Notes: generated from the letters alone by a model not told the origin. A stretch of DNA of 62,000 bases from Lineus longissimus (GCF_910592395.1 NC_088320.1:10662501-10724500); one strand, 5' to 3'. Counted from the stretch's first letter, positions 1 to 13,571 are shown. Program-made: numbers and translations.

Positions 1-326
1 TGACGATGACGATGACCATGATGATGACGATGATGATGATGATGATGAGTATGATGATGATGATGATGATGATGACCATGACCATGACCATGACCATGAC
101 CATGACCATGACCATGACCATGACCATGACCATGACCATGACCATGACCATGACCATGACCATGACCATGCCATGACCATGACCATGACCATGACCATGA
201 CCATGACCATGACCATGACCATGACCATGACCATGACCATGACCATGAGCATGAGCATGAGCATGACCATGACCATGACCAGGACCAGGACCAGGACCAG
301 GACCAGGACCAGGACCAGGGCCAGGG

Positions 327-387
<61 letters not shown>

Positions 388-2056
388 GACCACGACCACG
401 ACCACGACCACGATGACGATGATAATGATCATGATCATGATCATGAAAATGACGATGAAGATGATGACGATGACGATGACGATGCTGATGATGATGATGA
501 TGATGATGGTGATGATGGTAATGATGATGATGATGATAATGATGATGATGACAATGATGATGATCATCATTATGACAATGACGATGATGATGACGATGAT
601 TATGACAATGATGATGATGATGATGATGATGATGACGATGATGATGACGATGATGATGATGATGATGATCATGATCATGATGATGACGATGATGATGATG
701 TCGATTATCATGATGATGATGACCATGACCATGACCATGACCATGACCATGACCATGACCATGACCATGACCATGACCATGACCATGACCATGACCATGA
801 CCATGACCATGACCATGACCATGACCATGACCATGACCATGACCATGACCATGACCATGACCATGACCATGACCATGACCATGACCATGACCATGACCAT
901 GACCATGACCATGACCATGACCATGACCATGACCATGACCATGAACATGATGATGACGATGATGATGAAGATGATGATCATGATGATGATCATGATGACG
1001 ATGACAATGATAATGATCATCATCATCATCATCATCATCGTCATCATCATCATCATCGTCTTCGTCATCGTCATCATCATGACCATGACCATGACCATGA
1101 CCATGACCATGACCATGACCATGACCATGACCATGACCATGACCATGACCATGACCATGACCATGACCATGACCATGACCATGACCATGACCATGACCAT
1201 GACCATGACCATGACCATGACCATGACCATGACCATGACCATGACCATGACCATGACCATGACCATGACCATGACCATGACCATGACCATGACCATGACC
1301 ATGACCATGACCATGACCATGACCATGACCATGACCATGACCATGACCATGACCATGACCATGACCATGACCATGACCATGACCATGACCATGACCATGA
1401 CCATGACCATGACCATGACCATGACCATGACCATGACCATGACCATGACCATGACCATGACGATGAACATGATGATGACGATGATGATGAAGATGATGAT
1501 CATGATGATGATCATGATGACGATGACAATGATAATGATCATCATCATCATCATCATCATCGTCATCATCATCATCATCATCATGTTCATGACCATCATC
1601 ATGACCATGATCATGACGATGACGATGACGAAGACGATGACGATGATGATGACGATGATGCTGAAGATCATGATCATGATGATGATCATGATGACGATGA
1701 CGATGATAGTGATCATGATCATGATCATGACAATGACGATGATGATGATGACGATGACGATGACCATGATGATGACGATGATGATGATGATGATGAGTAT
1801 GATGATGATGATGATGATGATGACCATGACCATGACCATGACCATGACCATGACCATGACCATGACCATGACCATGACCATGACCATGACCATGACCATG
1901 CCATGACCATGACCATGACCATGACCATGACCATGACCATGACCATGACCATGACCATGACCATGACCATGACCATGAGCATGAGCATGAGCATGACCAT
2001 GACCATGACCAGGACCAGGACCAGGACCAGGACCAGGACCAGGACCAGGGCCAGGG

Positions 2057-2117
<61 letters not shown>

Positions 2118-4352
2118 GACCACGACCACGACCACGACCACGATGACGATGATAATGATCATGATCATGATCATGAAAATGACGATGAAGATGATGACGA
2201 TGACGATGACGATGCTGATGATGATGATGATGATGATGGTGATGATGGTAATGATGATGATGATGATAATGATGATGATGACAATGATGATGATCATCAT
2301 TATGACAATGACGATGATGATGACGATGATTATGACAATGATGATGATGATGATGATGATGATGTCGATGATGATGACGATGATGATGATGATGATGATC
2401 ATGATGATGACGATGATGATGATGTCGATTATCATGATGATGATGACCATGACCATGACCATGACCATGACCATGACCATGACCATGACCATGACCATGA
2501 CCATGACCATGACCATGACCATGACCATGACCATGACCATGACCATGACCATGACCATGACCATGACCATGACCATGACCATGACCATGACCATGACCAT
2601 GACCATGACCATGACCATGACCATGACCATGACCATGACCATGACCATGACCATGACCATGACCATGACCATGAACATGATGATGACGATGATGATGAAG
2701 ATGATGATCATGATGATGATCATGATGACGATGACAATGATAATGATCATCATCATCATCATCATCATCGTCATCATCATCATCATCATCATGTTCATGA
2801 CCATCATCATGACCATGACCATGACCATGACCATGACCATGACCATGACCATGACCATGACCATGACCATGACCATGACCATGACCATGACCATGACCAT
2901 GACCATGACCATGACCATGACCATGACCATGACCATGACCATGACCATGACCATGACCATGACCATGACCATGACCATGACCATGACCATGACCATGACC
3001 ATGACCATGACCATGACCATGACCATGACCATGACCATGACCATGACCATGACCATGACCATGACCATGACCATGACCATGACCATGACCATGACCATGA
3101 CCATGACCATGACCATGACCATGACCATGACCATGACCATGACCATGACCATGACCATGACCATGACCATGACCATGACCATGACCATGACCATGACCAT
3201 GACCATGACCATGACCATGACCATGACCATGACCATGACCATGACCATGACCATGACCATGACCATGACCATGACCATGACCATGACCATGACCATGACC
3301 ATGACCATGACCATGACCATGACCATGACCATGACCATGACCATGACCATGACCATGACCATGACCATGACCATGACCATGACCATGACCATGACCATGA
3401 CCATGACCATGACCATGACCATGACCATGACCATGACCATGACCATGACCATGACCATGACCATGACCATGACCATGACCATGACCATGACCATGACCAT
3501 GAACATGATGATGACGATGATGATGAAGATGATGATCATGATGATGATCATGATGACGATGACAATGATAATGATCATCATCATCATCATCATCATCGTC
3601 ATCATCATCATCATCATCATGTTCATGACCATCATCATGACCATGACCATGACCATGACCATGACCATGACCATGACCATGACCATGACCATGACCATGA
3701 CCATGACCATGACCATGACCATGACCATGACCATGACCATGACCATGACCATGACCATGACCATGACCATGACCATGACCATGACCATGACCATGACCAT
3801 GACCATGACCATGACCATGACCATGACCATGACCATGACCATGACCATGACCATGACCATGACCATGACCATGACCATGACCATGACCATGACCATGACC
3901 ATGACCATGACCATGACCATGACCATGACCATGACCATGACCATGACCATGACCATGACCATGACCATGACCATGACCATCACCATGACCATGACCATGA
4001 CCATGACCATGACCATGACCATGACCATGACCATGACGATGAACATGATGATGACGATGATGATGAAGATGATGATCATGATGATGATCATGATGACGAT
4101 GACAATGATAATGATCATCATCATCATCATCATCATCGTCATCATCATCATCATCATCATGTTCATGACCATCATCATGACCATGATCATGACGATGACG
4201 ATGACGAAGACGATGACGATGATGATGACGATGATGCTGAAGATCATGATCATGATGATGATCATGATGACGATGACGATGATAGTGATCATGATCATGA
4301 TCATGACAATGACGATGATGATGATGACGATGACGATGACCATGATGATGAC

Positions 4353-4399
<47 letters not shown>

Positions 4400-4632
4400 C
4401 CATGACCATGACCATGACCATGACCATGACCATGACCATGACCATGACCATGACCATGACCATGACCATGACCATGCCATGACCATGACCATGACCATGA
4501 CCATGACCATGACCATGACCATGACCATGACCATGACCATGACCATGACCATGAGCATGAGCATGAGCATGACCATGACCATGACCAGGACCAGGACCAG
4601 GACCAGGACCAGGACCAGGACCAGGGCCAGGG

Positions 4633-4693
<61 letters not shown>

Positions 4694-5140
4694 GACCACG
4701 ACCACGACCACGACCACGATGACGATGATAATGATCATGATCATGATCATGAAAATGACGATGAAGATGATGACGATGACGATGACGATGCTGATGATGA
4801 TGATGATGATGATGGTGATGATGGTAATGATGATGATGATGATAATGATGATGATGACAATGATGATGATCATCATTATGACAATGACGATGATGATGAC
4901 GATGATTATGACAATGATGATGATGATGATGATGATGATGTCGATGATGATGACGATGATGATGATGATGATGATCATGATGATGACGATGATGATGATG
5001 TCGATTATCATGATGATGATGACCATGACCATGACCATGATGACGATGACCATGACCATGACCCTGACCCTGACCCTGACCCTGACCCTGACCCGAGCCC
5101 GAGCCCGAGCCCGAGCTCGAGCCCGAGCCCCACCCCCACC
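1..5140. repeat. ATGACC-hexamer satellite with higher-order repeat
   Basis: The stretch is built of ATGACC and GATGAT/GACGAT hexamers. Longer patterned blocks recur: a GCC irregularity occurs at 170-172, 1900-1902 and 4476-4478, which gives higher-order units of 1730 and 2576 bp and a partial third. The first 170 bases match the end of a unit (compare 1751-1900). Each unit has the same order: ATGACC run, ATGAGC triplet, AGGACC run, CCACGA run, GATGAT-rich block, ATGACC run, then a GAACATGATGATG block. That last block is at 943 and 1465 in unit 1 and at 2673, 3501 and 4041 in unit 2. Long ORFs exist in five frames only because the hexamer lacks stops there. From about 5060 the hexamer decays into CCTGA and CCCGAG repeats. 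Confidence 0.97.
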
Positions 5141-5144
5141 CCCT

Positions 5145-5730
5145 CCTTGGTGGGGTGGTCATTACGAGCGTTTAATCGGTTCTGTAAAATCTGCTCTTAA
5201 GAAGACGTTGGGCAGGAGGTGTCTTACTCGAGTGGAATTAGAGACCACTTTATGTGACGTAGAATCGTGAGTAAATTCGTGGCCATTGACCTTTGTGGGA
5301 GATTGTGTTGATTCGAAGTTCCCGTTGTCTCCGTCTCATTTCCTGATTGGTAGTGTGGCAAGATTTGTCCCTGATAATATCGATTTGAATGATTTGGTAG
5401 TAGGTAGGAAGGAACTCTCTGACCGGGAAACAGTGCGCCAGCAGCGGCTTGATGAATTCTGGTTGCGATGGAGTCAAGATTATCTTAGAAATTTACCTCC
5501 TGCTCTTAAGGAATTCGTACATCGTTGTAGTTTGAAGTTGGGTTCTATAGTGCTCATCAGTGAGGACAAAGTGTAGAGAATGAAATGGTCAATGGGTGTT
5601 GTGATTGAGGTTTTCCCAGGGAGGGATGGTGTGATTAGATTGGTGAAGTTGAAAACTTCAAAGGGGACAATTTCTCGTGCAGTACAGCGATTGTATGACT
5701 TAGAAGTCTGTGATAATATTCCTATGGTTG
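5145..5730 (+). pseudogene. BEL/Pao pol 3' end (integrase C-terminal part)
   Basis: The reading frame beginning WWGGHYERLIGSVKSAL is the end of the integrase core of BEL/Pao retrotransposons, where the E of this motif is the third catalytic acid. A second frame at 5286-5576 contains LSPSHFLIG and a WLRWSQDYL-like segment of the integrase C-terminal domain, and the last piece runs past a stop (5574-5576) to about 5730. There is a frameshift near 5270 and one stop. Everything upstream of the integrase end is missing, and the satellite directly abuts it, so this is a broken 3' fragment. I infer that the element was cut by satellite expansion or rearrangement. Confidence 0.85.
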
Positions 5731-5747
5731 AATGTCAGGCATCAGGT

Positions 5748-5815
5748 GGGTAGTTGATAAAACTTGGAATCAGTGAAACCATGTAACCTGTGCTAAACCA
5801 TGGAATCAGTCCTAA
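5748..5815 (+). repeat. Inverted repeat copy 1, downstream of BEL/Pao fragment
   Basis: This segment, starting GGGTAGTTGATAAAAC, reappears as a near-identical reverse complement at 8877-8955. It lies just after a BEL/Pao pol end, where the 3' non-coding region or LTR would begin, so it is probably retroelement sequence. The two copies enclose the LINE. Confidence 0.7.
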
Positions 5816-6306
5816 AAATGCATAAAAACATGAAATAATGCCATTGGAACCTAAGGTGGTTACGAATCAATATTTGGAGCTTATTTTTACATGATCAGAT
5901 CGGAATTTGACGGTAGTTTAGAAATCAGTCGCATTTCCGATTCAACAATCTATATTTTAGAACAACCCAGTCATACCTCGCCTCCAGTGTACATTACTGA
6001 TCTCCCAAATGTGGGCATGCACGTCACGACACGCCCACCACTCACCCATAATATATTACAAATTTCAAATTACAAATCGTTTATTGAATCCGTGTAAAAA
6101 TTTACATTTTACATAAGATGAAAGTACAATAAACATAAGTGCAGTGCATAAAGAATGTAAGAAGAAAGAGAGCACTAAGTAATTAAAGTAGTCAAATAAT
6201 ACTTAGATTACTTAAGAGTGGAAGAAGATCGGTGATCATAAATGAGTTATATAATGTAGTATTCAGCAGTGTTGACCTTCAAGGTTATAATATAATACAT
6301 GATGAG

Positions 6307-8470
6307 CTATACCGTTTTCCTTATTTGGTAAGCAAGGAAGCAAAATTTGCCAGTGAGGCGGGCTACATTTTTTTCAGCTGTTAAAAGGTAAACAAAAAAT
6401 TTTTTATTTTGGAGCTCACTTTTTAATCCAATTCTTTTCAAGTTAAGATATTTGTCACGGAGACTAGAGAAAAAGGGACATGAGCAAAGGAAATGCATTT
6501 CGTCTTCAATCTCCTTATTTCCCTGAATAGAACAGTGAGGGCACCAGCGTTCGTCCCTTGGTATGATGGGACGACAGTGACGACCCTTTTCAATTAAAAG
6601 ACAATGATTACTTATGCGGAGTTTAGTGAGAGCGGTTCTATGATCCCTGTTATGGACATCGTCAAGATAATTTTCATAAACGAATCTATTTTTAAAAGAG
6701 ACATATGTACAGAATTTTCCCTCGTTAGAGTCTCTGTATTTTAGATAAAAGTTTTCGTACCAAAACGATAAATATCGTACTTTAATATGTTTCTTGATGG
6801 AGTTAGTCGTATAGTTATCAGCTTTACATATTTCCATATTAATTTTCTTAGACAGTTCTCTATAGAATGTATACCATGAGTAGGAACCGTTTGAGTCTAA
6901 ATGTTTTGATTCTATAAAAGCATCAATCATAACAGGATTGTCAGTTTTGTTTAAGTGGGTATAATAATTGAAAATTTGACATATGACAGCAATTCCGATA
7001 GGGAATCTCCCGAGTTCACTCATCGTGGGAATGTTACCAGCTTTTTATTTACTCCAAGAAGAAATTTACCAAAACTAATATTTACATGTTCAATAACTGA
7101 GTCATACCATTTCTGTTCAATGGACCAATCTCCCATGAATTTACGCATCCTTAAATCTTCAGCAGACCAAATTTCAGCCCCATATGTACAAATGGGTAAA
7201 ATAAGTTTATCAAATAAATTTAATCCACTTTCTGGATTGATTCCTGTATTTCGTAAACAGGAGCGAAGACTAAAAAGAGCCTTCTTGGCCTTACACGCGG
7301 CGTTAATTTTTGCATTTGTAAAAGACCCTGATGAACTCAGAACAACCCCTAAATATTTATATGAATTACAAGATTCTAGAATAATACCTTTGAAAAAGAA
7401 AGACTCCTTGCATATATGCCCGTTACCACTTATTTTCATAACCTTCGTCTTCTTAACATTAATTTCCAAATTCCAAATCTTACAGAAAAGTTCAAGATTT
7501 TTTAGCATTGAGTGAAGTCCCTTTGTTGTTTTAGATAAAATGATTAGGTCGTCTGCATATAACAAGTGGTCTATGTACCGACCATTCAAGTTAGGTATAT
7601 TATCATTGGCATCTCGATCTTGGGACAAATTGGTTGGAAGGTCGTTTATAAAGAGATTAAACAGGAGGGGGCTCAAAGTGTCCCCTTGTTTGACCCCATT
7701 TGTACATTTGAAAACTGGACTCTGGCGGCCATTTGAACAAACACAAGCGGTACTCTGAAGGTACATTCTCTTAATAATCTTATAAAAATTACCACGAATA
7801 TTATATTTAAGGAGTTTGAAAAAAAGACCATTATGCCACACACTATCATAAGCTTTACGGAAATCGACGAAGCAGATGAAAAGGGGGGCCTTGCCCTTTT
7901 TTATATATTTATCGACACGAGTGCTGATGGTGAAGAGGTGGTCAGAGGTTCTTGCTCCCTTCTTGAAGCCCAGCTGGGCTGGGGTTAGGATTTTATTTTT
8001 TTCAACAAAGGCTTCCAGTCTATTGTTAAGAATATTGCTGAAAAGCTTACCCAAACAACTATTAATAGTGATTCCCCTATAATTACCAGGATCTGACCGT
8101 TCACCTGCCTTATATATGTTTATAATATACCCTTTGCACCATCGTTCAGGGTAACAACCCTTTTGTAGAACCGCATTGAAAATTTTCGCAAAACCCTTGG
8201 CCAAGAAGGGCATACAAACTTTTATCATATCATTTGAAATACGATCCAAACCCACCGCTTTACCTTTTTTAAGCGATTTGGCGGCCTTCAAAACTTCACC
8301 TGCCGTAATTGTATTGTCTAGGTCAGAGAAAAAAGGTTCTTTTTCCAAATTATTTATATCATCTATCAGTTTCTGGGGAGATTCAGGGGGAGAGTTCAAA
8401 AGAGATTCGTAGTGATTTTTCCACTCCACCATAGAAATTGTAGAACTACCATAATATGCACCAATCAGCG
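6307..8470 (-). pseudogene. 5'-truncated LINE, reverse transcriptase ORF
   Basis: On the minus strand, frame 8432-7020 encodes a non-LTR reverse transcriptase: GNYRGITINS and the LGFKKG region, the FVDFRKAYDSV motif, NGVKQGDTLSPLLFN, and the catalytic box LLYADDLIIL. Frame 7023-6307 continues the protein and holds a C-terminal zinc knuckle of the pattern C-x2-C...H...C (CPHCSIQGNKEIEDEMHFLC). The two frames meet at an ATGA overlap at 7020-7023, which looks like a frameshift because SELGRFPI continues the family pattern directly. The endonuclease domain is absent and the frame starts abruptly near 8470, the usual 5' truncation of LINEs. The clade (jockey/CR1-like or RTE-X-like) cannot be fixed by eye. 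Confidence 0.9.
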
Positions 8471-9841
8471 CTCCGCTTACTACGCCACCACACGGGGCCT
8501 ATTTGAACTACGGAGCGGAGTGATCATACAGGGTGATACAGAGAAGATTGACTACATCATGCAGTACCGGCTGGCACTTATCCGTACATAATCTTAAGCA
8601 TGACAAGAAACGTATAAGAAGATTTATTACCAGAGTTTTAGCCGGGTTTGGAGATGAAAACGAGCTCAAAATCACTGAAATCGAGTGGGTTTAACGACAA
8701 CAATGTATTTCAAATGCATTCCATGATGACGTCAACCTCCACAAAAAGGTGTTTTCTGGAACTACTGGCAAATTGCTATCAATAAAGTCAGCTGGGACGA
8801 GATTGGCAGTTGGAAGGGTATAAATTGTGGAAGGAACGCACCCGATTTCACGCGGTACTTGCACAGTGATTCCACGGTTTAGTGCCGACTATTCCATGGT
8901 TTAGCACAGGTTACATGGTTTCACTGATTCCAAGTTTCATCAACTACCCATCAGATGGCTTTTGTAATACAGATCAGGTGATGAAAACAACTCGGTCAGG
9001 ATGCACTGTAAAACCAGCTGTCCGGTTAGATTTGTAAATGTATTTGCATGTTAACAACTATACTTTATTTAGGACCTACAGACTTTATAGGCAATTTGTT
9101 CACCTCCACGGAGTTTGTTCGGCCCATGTGATCGGCGCTTCTTTGCGGTGTACACGATGGCTCAGCGACATAGATCGTGTTTACGGTGTTCGGTAGTGGA
9201 CAGTGTTAATGGATGTAGTATTGTATTGTGTAAAGCTGTCATCTTCAAACCTGCGCGTTTGACCTTCATTTATTGTATACAATCCTTGTTAAGCTCTCAA
9301 TTAGTGGAGAGGTAGCTTTGGAGGTTAAGATAAATTAGAATTTAAGATCTATTGGTTTGAGTAAGGTTACAATATCGTAAGCATTTGGTTGTAACGGTAA
9401 TTTGTTACATCAGTTTAATTCCAGTCGTTTCAAGTAGAACAATTATAATTCCTGTTTCAAGGTAAACTCTTAAATCAACGTTTACATTGGGTAGATCGTT
9501 TAAAATTCCATTAGGCCATACTTTTTATATTTGTTGGATTACAAATCCGCCGACCATCATATTTGAAAAAGTGAAATAAAAATAAAGTCCCGGTAGTACG
9601 TTTTTGACGAAGTTTTTTTTTCCCGCCGATCACAAATTTCACGCCAATCCATTTTTTTTCTCGTCGGTCGAAAAAAAGACGCCGCCGCTCAGAATATTCT
9701 TGTGTATTTTCCTCGTCATCTTCGCTCACTTGGCAACCTTGTACCCAGAATCTTTATCTAGGGGCGAGCCCAGGTCCGTATGTGTATGAAGCCTATGACC
9801 CTCGGGACGAGGTTACTGACACCACGTGACCTCCAGCAAAG
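8471..9841. other. Unassigned region without a recognisable gene
   Basis: Apart from the inverted repeat at 8877-8955, I see no protein similarity here. A short imperfect palindrome (CGCTCCGC / GGAGCGGAG) lies at 8470-8520. Small ORFs on both strands around 9511-9789 are T/A-rich and do not look coding. Confidence 0.5.
8877..8955 (-). repeat. Inverted repeat copy 2
   Basis: Reverse complement of 5748-5815 with few differences. The 8956-9060 sequence beside it is not recognised. Confidence 0.7.
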
Positions 9842-10057
9842 ATGGATGGCGGGGACGAGAAGATATGGCTGTGGGTTTCTGTTTTGAAGGGGCCGTGTCT
9901 CCTCCAGAGGTCTATTCAGGAAATCTACGGCCATAACCTGGTCAGTGATCTCGTTGCCCGCCTGTCAGGTGCAGATGGTGTAGATGGGCAGCCTGTGTTG
10001 AGTGTGCATTGTGGAGAGAAGCAGACGGAAAGAATAGAGATCTCTCAATACTGCTGA
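9842..10057 (+). CDS. Unidentified small ORF (71 codons)
   Basis: The ATG at 9842 sits in a purine context (GCAAAGATGG), as expected of an animal start, and opens 71 codons beginning MDGGDEKIWLWV. I do not recognise the protein. It could be a first exon of a host gene (perhaps the Myb-like gene downstream) or a chance ORF. Another loosely open stretch at 10423-10617 (WWYGPPNLGLHLQPLIP) has a protein-like composition but no recognised family. No convincing splice chain links either to later exons. Confidence 0.2.
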   Translation: MDGGDEKIWLWVSVLKGPCLLQRSIQEIYGHNLVSDLVARLSGADGVDGQPVLSVHCGEKQTERIEISQYC

Positions 10058-10679
10058 TAGTGAGATGTCTATTGCTGTTAAATCAAATTATATTTGTATT
10101 AATTTGCATTTACAGCATACGGTGTGGTCATTATTATTATTTCAGTTGGTTCCTGTGCCCTTAATTTGGATTGGAATGAGGATCCTCCAATGGTGGGAGA
10201 ATGTCGTAGATTACCGGTCCCCTATGGTTTATTTGACCAGTGCTGTTGTGCCCGGCCTTTGCTAGGTAACCATAGTGTCCATATTGTTGTTTAGGCCTCG
10301 GCCAATCTGGGTCATGCTTTGTATGTTCTTGGTTACATATTCCATGAGCACAATAAACTCGGGGCATTTGCCACTACTCTGTTGGAACAGGAACCTCGTC
10401 TTTTCTTCCCTTTTATTTTACTTTGATTTATCACGATGTGGAATCTGTGAAATGTTCTACCAGGCTAGATGTCGCAATTCTGCAAAAGCACCTAGACTGT
10501 AACCTCTGGTGGTACGGACCACCCAACCTAGGCTTGCACTTGCAGCCCCTCATCCCTGCCCTACGCATTAACCATATCACCAAGGTCAAGGAGATGCCGG
10601 GCATGTTTTTGCCATGAAGGCCAGAGATGATCACGATGATCAGTGGAGATTCAACCATAAAGTGGACAAAGTGGAAAAT

Positions 10680-12053
10680 GTAATGTAAGTTTTAATGGGC
10701 CTTTTTTTACACTCATTTGTATAATATTATTCACTCTTTGTTTCCCCCATCTCGGGAACCCAGTCTGAGCCTTTTCATACATGTCATAACATTTAGTTTG
10801 GGTTCAATTTGTGTATTTCAGTTTACCGTGTTTGACCATTAAAGAGAAGTTTTGTAAAGCACGCGTTGAAGTTCATTGCAAGAAGGGTCCCCACGAGATT
10901 ATAAGCCACTACACATGTCAGTAGGCCTGCCTGCATTGATTCGTAGATTCACTGTCTTGGCCTTGAGTTGAGTGTATGATGAACTCCAAAACTTTGCAAA
11001 GACCCTCAACCCCCACTTATACAGCTATTGACCACTGGCACTGACTGTCGCCGCTACCGTTTTGTCTTCGAGGCACCGCTGTATAAGGGCACGGCGGTTA
11101 TGGAATTGGTCCGCGCTTATGCCAACAGAGTCATTTTCGAGAAGATAATATTTTGGATTTGTGCCGATAAAATGCTGATTTGATAGTGAAAAGCCTTATG
11201 TGGCTTAAGTTCTAAAGCCTAAATCTGTCACTTACAGGCACCAAGTTTCTGTAAGTTGAAGATCGGTAGTTGTAAGGCCCATTTTAGGCATTCTTGCATG
11301 GTTTCGTGATGCCGTTTTCATAAGGACACGCCCATGACACCTTTTTTAGTTTTGTCTTTGACAGGTTTATCACCCCACTTTCCGTGCGAAATATTTCTCT
11401 TTGTGACCAGTAACTGTACTAAATGTGCCCAAGGTTCACGTCAGTATTATTCATTTAACCCTCTAAGGCCTGTTCATGATCCGGGCTCATGATCTACCCT
11501 AAAATATAGGCCTAATTGGCTGTATGCAATCCTAGTGCATGTAGTTCGAAATGCTTCTCATAGGGGGCAGCACCTCCTGGACGTCTGAAGACACCACCTG
11601 TCTTTGGTTGTGACAAGTGTTGATTATTATTGTTTTGTCTTATAATTGCTGGCTGTAATTCATGTGGTTTGATTACCTGTTGATGTTATCATTACTTATG
11701 CTTGTTCAATGTTTTGTATTTGCAGTGAACCCTCTCCTGTTGATGAATAAATAAAGAAGACAGAGGTGTTTCATAACTTGGGAAATTTTTGTCCGTGCTT
11801 TAGACTTCAAGCCTACACTGACAATCAAAATCGAAGTTCTAAGGCCTGATGAAATGAAATTCCAAGTTTTTCATTGAACACCATTGAGAATCAGACTGAG
11901 ACTGAGTCGTTCAGAGGCATTTTCCTAAATCATTTCATGCAGTGTGCTTTTTCGAAATATCAATTGTGGTTGAAAAGGAATATTTTGCCTTCAACTTCTG
12001 ATCTGAAAACAAAACGACTTAATAGTTTTCATGTGCTGCTTTTATTCAATAAG
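10680..12053. other. Non-coding, unassigned
   Basis: No recognisable gene, repeat pair or RNA seen. The sequence looks like intron or intergenic DNA upstream of the Myb-like exons. Confidence 0.4.
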
Positions 12054-12126
12054 TGAAATTCAATGATGCTGCTGATGATGTGAATGTTGCTGTTGCTTCT
12101 ACTTCCAAAAATCTACAGGGAAAAGG
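12054..12126 (+). CDS. Candidate small exon upstream of Myb-like exon
   Basis: A T-rich tract ending in AG at 12052-12053 is followed by an open stretch ending at GG|GTATGT (donor at 12127). Its phase (two bases left over) fits the acceptor at 12396, so it would join to the Myb-like exon in frame. The encoded residues are low complexity (N/A/D/V/S rich). Support is only splice signals and phase. Confidence 0.3.
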
Positions 12127-12396
12127 GTATGTACTTAAACATTACTATGTAAAGTAGGAAATATTGAAAGTTTAGTGTATGAACATGTATCTTTAGCAAT
12201 TTATGTAACTCATGTCATTCAACTTGGAAGGGTTTTTGTAATCTCTTCTTTACCTACCTATGCACTCCACAATTTAAAATCATATGTTGGCAGTTAGCTG
12301 CTAATTCAGTGACTCAAAAGAATGTTAAGATTCAGCAAACGGAAAGATGTGGCTTAACAACTGTTCGATTGATTTTCCTTTACTTTTTTCTTCCAG

Positions 12397-12633
12397 ACAG
12401 AAAACTATTCGCTACAGCGTGACTGAGGACATCATCCTGTTGAGGGAGGCCGTCTTGGCTGTCAATCCGCTAGAGAACCAGGAGAACTGGTTCTTGGTGA
12501 CAAATAATCTAAATGAAACGCTGATAATCAAGAGACCAAATACCATCCCTGTAAACAACAGATCTGTAAAGGAACGCTTTGACAAGTTAATCAAAGTAAG
12601 TATTCAAGTCAGAACAAATTGCATCACTCGGAG
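12397..12633 (+). CDS. Myb/SANT-like DNA-binding protein, exon A
   Basis: Acceptor TTTTCTTCCAG ends at 12396 and a consensus donor AG|GTAAGT starts at 12634. The exon encodes an acidic/aromatic helical domain (RYSVTEDIILLREAV ... ENWFLVTNNLN ... RSVKERFDKLI) of the Myb/SANT-like type seen in many multi-copy invertebrate nuclear proteins: a TxEDxxLLRE start, a W in the second helix and an RSVxERF third helix. An earlier possible donor at 12596 (AAA|GTAAGT) would give the wrong phase, whereas the 12634 donor leaves two bases and fits the exon at 35349. I infer a DNA-binding role; the exact family is not assigned. Confidence 0.7.
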
Positions 12634-13052
12634 GTAAGTGAATGAAGAGTAAATTTTAATGTTCTCAAAGCCTAATTCCCATCTGTAAAACCAGAGTGTG
12701 GAAGCTCTTTCCCAGACTGCTAGGATGTCCTATTGTCTCCAGACATTTTTAGTTCAACTTACTAAGGACAGGTGGCAGCACCTGCGTTAGGAGCACATGC
12801 TTTTCAGAGGCTGGAATCCTTGCGGAGTCCGGCGCTTTTTTCTATGATATAAGAGGTCTTTTGACATGTTTGAGAGATTTCAAATGTTAAGATGATCTGT
12901 ACTGTAGGGAGCTATGGAGGAGTTGTGACAAAATCCGGTAAGATGTTTTGTTAACCTCTCTCATGAGACATTTTTCTGCCAAGATGGCTTCTTCATGCAT
13001 GGTGGGTCTAGTGCATTATACACTGCGTGGATGTGCAGCTCCATGTTTTGGT

Positions 13053-13571
13053 CCCGGCCCCCTCACTCAAAATTTTTTGTGACCGCATGCGCGTACGGGA
13101 AATGTACGGAAAAGGGTCACTTTTTCAGGTTTGAGGTACGGAGAAAACCCCGTTCAAACCATGAAGAAAGGGTCAATTTTGCCGATCAGTTCCGTTCAAT
13201 TTCTGTAAAAAGGGTATGCTGAGAGTCCCATTAATGTGCGCCCCGTATTTTAGGGTCCACACCCCATATTTAAGGGTATCCTTTTTGAATACAACTTTAA
13301 CCCACCAGCAAAGGGGAAAGGAAAGGAAAGGACCCTAGCTACGTCCTGCAAGTAGTAGGAAATTGTCCTTACATTAGGGGCACTGATATTGGGTTCACCT
13401 TAATAAAGGGGTTGATTTCTTAGAAAAATCCCTCAAAAAGGGTGGTAAAAATCAGTCCTGTCCCCTACTTAAGGGGTCTATCATTTTCTGTGTTCCCTAC
13501 CAAAGGGGGTCACTCTGAAATTCTGGTACAAGCATAGGTACCCCCTAAATTAATGGAGTGAGGGGGCCGGG
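13053..13571. mobile_element. hAT-like MITE, 519 bp
   Basis: Perfect 16-bp terminal inverted repeats (CCCGGCCCCCTCACTC) are at 13053-13068 and 13556-13571. An exact 8-bp target duplication GTTTTGGT flanks them at 13045-13052 and 13572-13579. There is no ORF inside, so it is non-autonomous. An 8-bp duplication is typical of hAT elements, and P elements also make 8 bp, so the superfamily is an inference. It lies in the large intron of the Myb-like gene. Confidence 0.88.

Noticed and set aside
1-5140. CRISPR-like array
   Set aside because: The repeat is a continuous simple satellite without unique spacers, and the DNA is eukaryotic.
173-5270. Very long ORFs (577, 859, 263 and 1145 codons) with Met-Thr, Val-Met or His-Gly repeats
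   Set aside because: They follow directly from a hexamer repeat that has no stop in five frames; no start context, domain or splice signal supports them as genes.
7540-8412. Plus-strand ORFs opposite the LINE
   Set aside because: They are antisense shadows of the reverse transcriptase frame.
9511-9789. Overlapping small ORFs on both strands, one starting MSEDDEENTQEY
   Set aside because: The minus-strand frame starts with GTG rather than ATG and soon turns into simple T/A-rich sequence; no homology recognised.
12596-12601. Donor site at 12596 for Myb-like exon A
   Set aside because: It looks canonical, but its phase does not fit the next exon; the donor at 12634 does.
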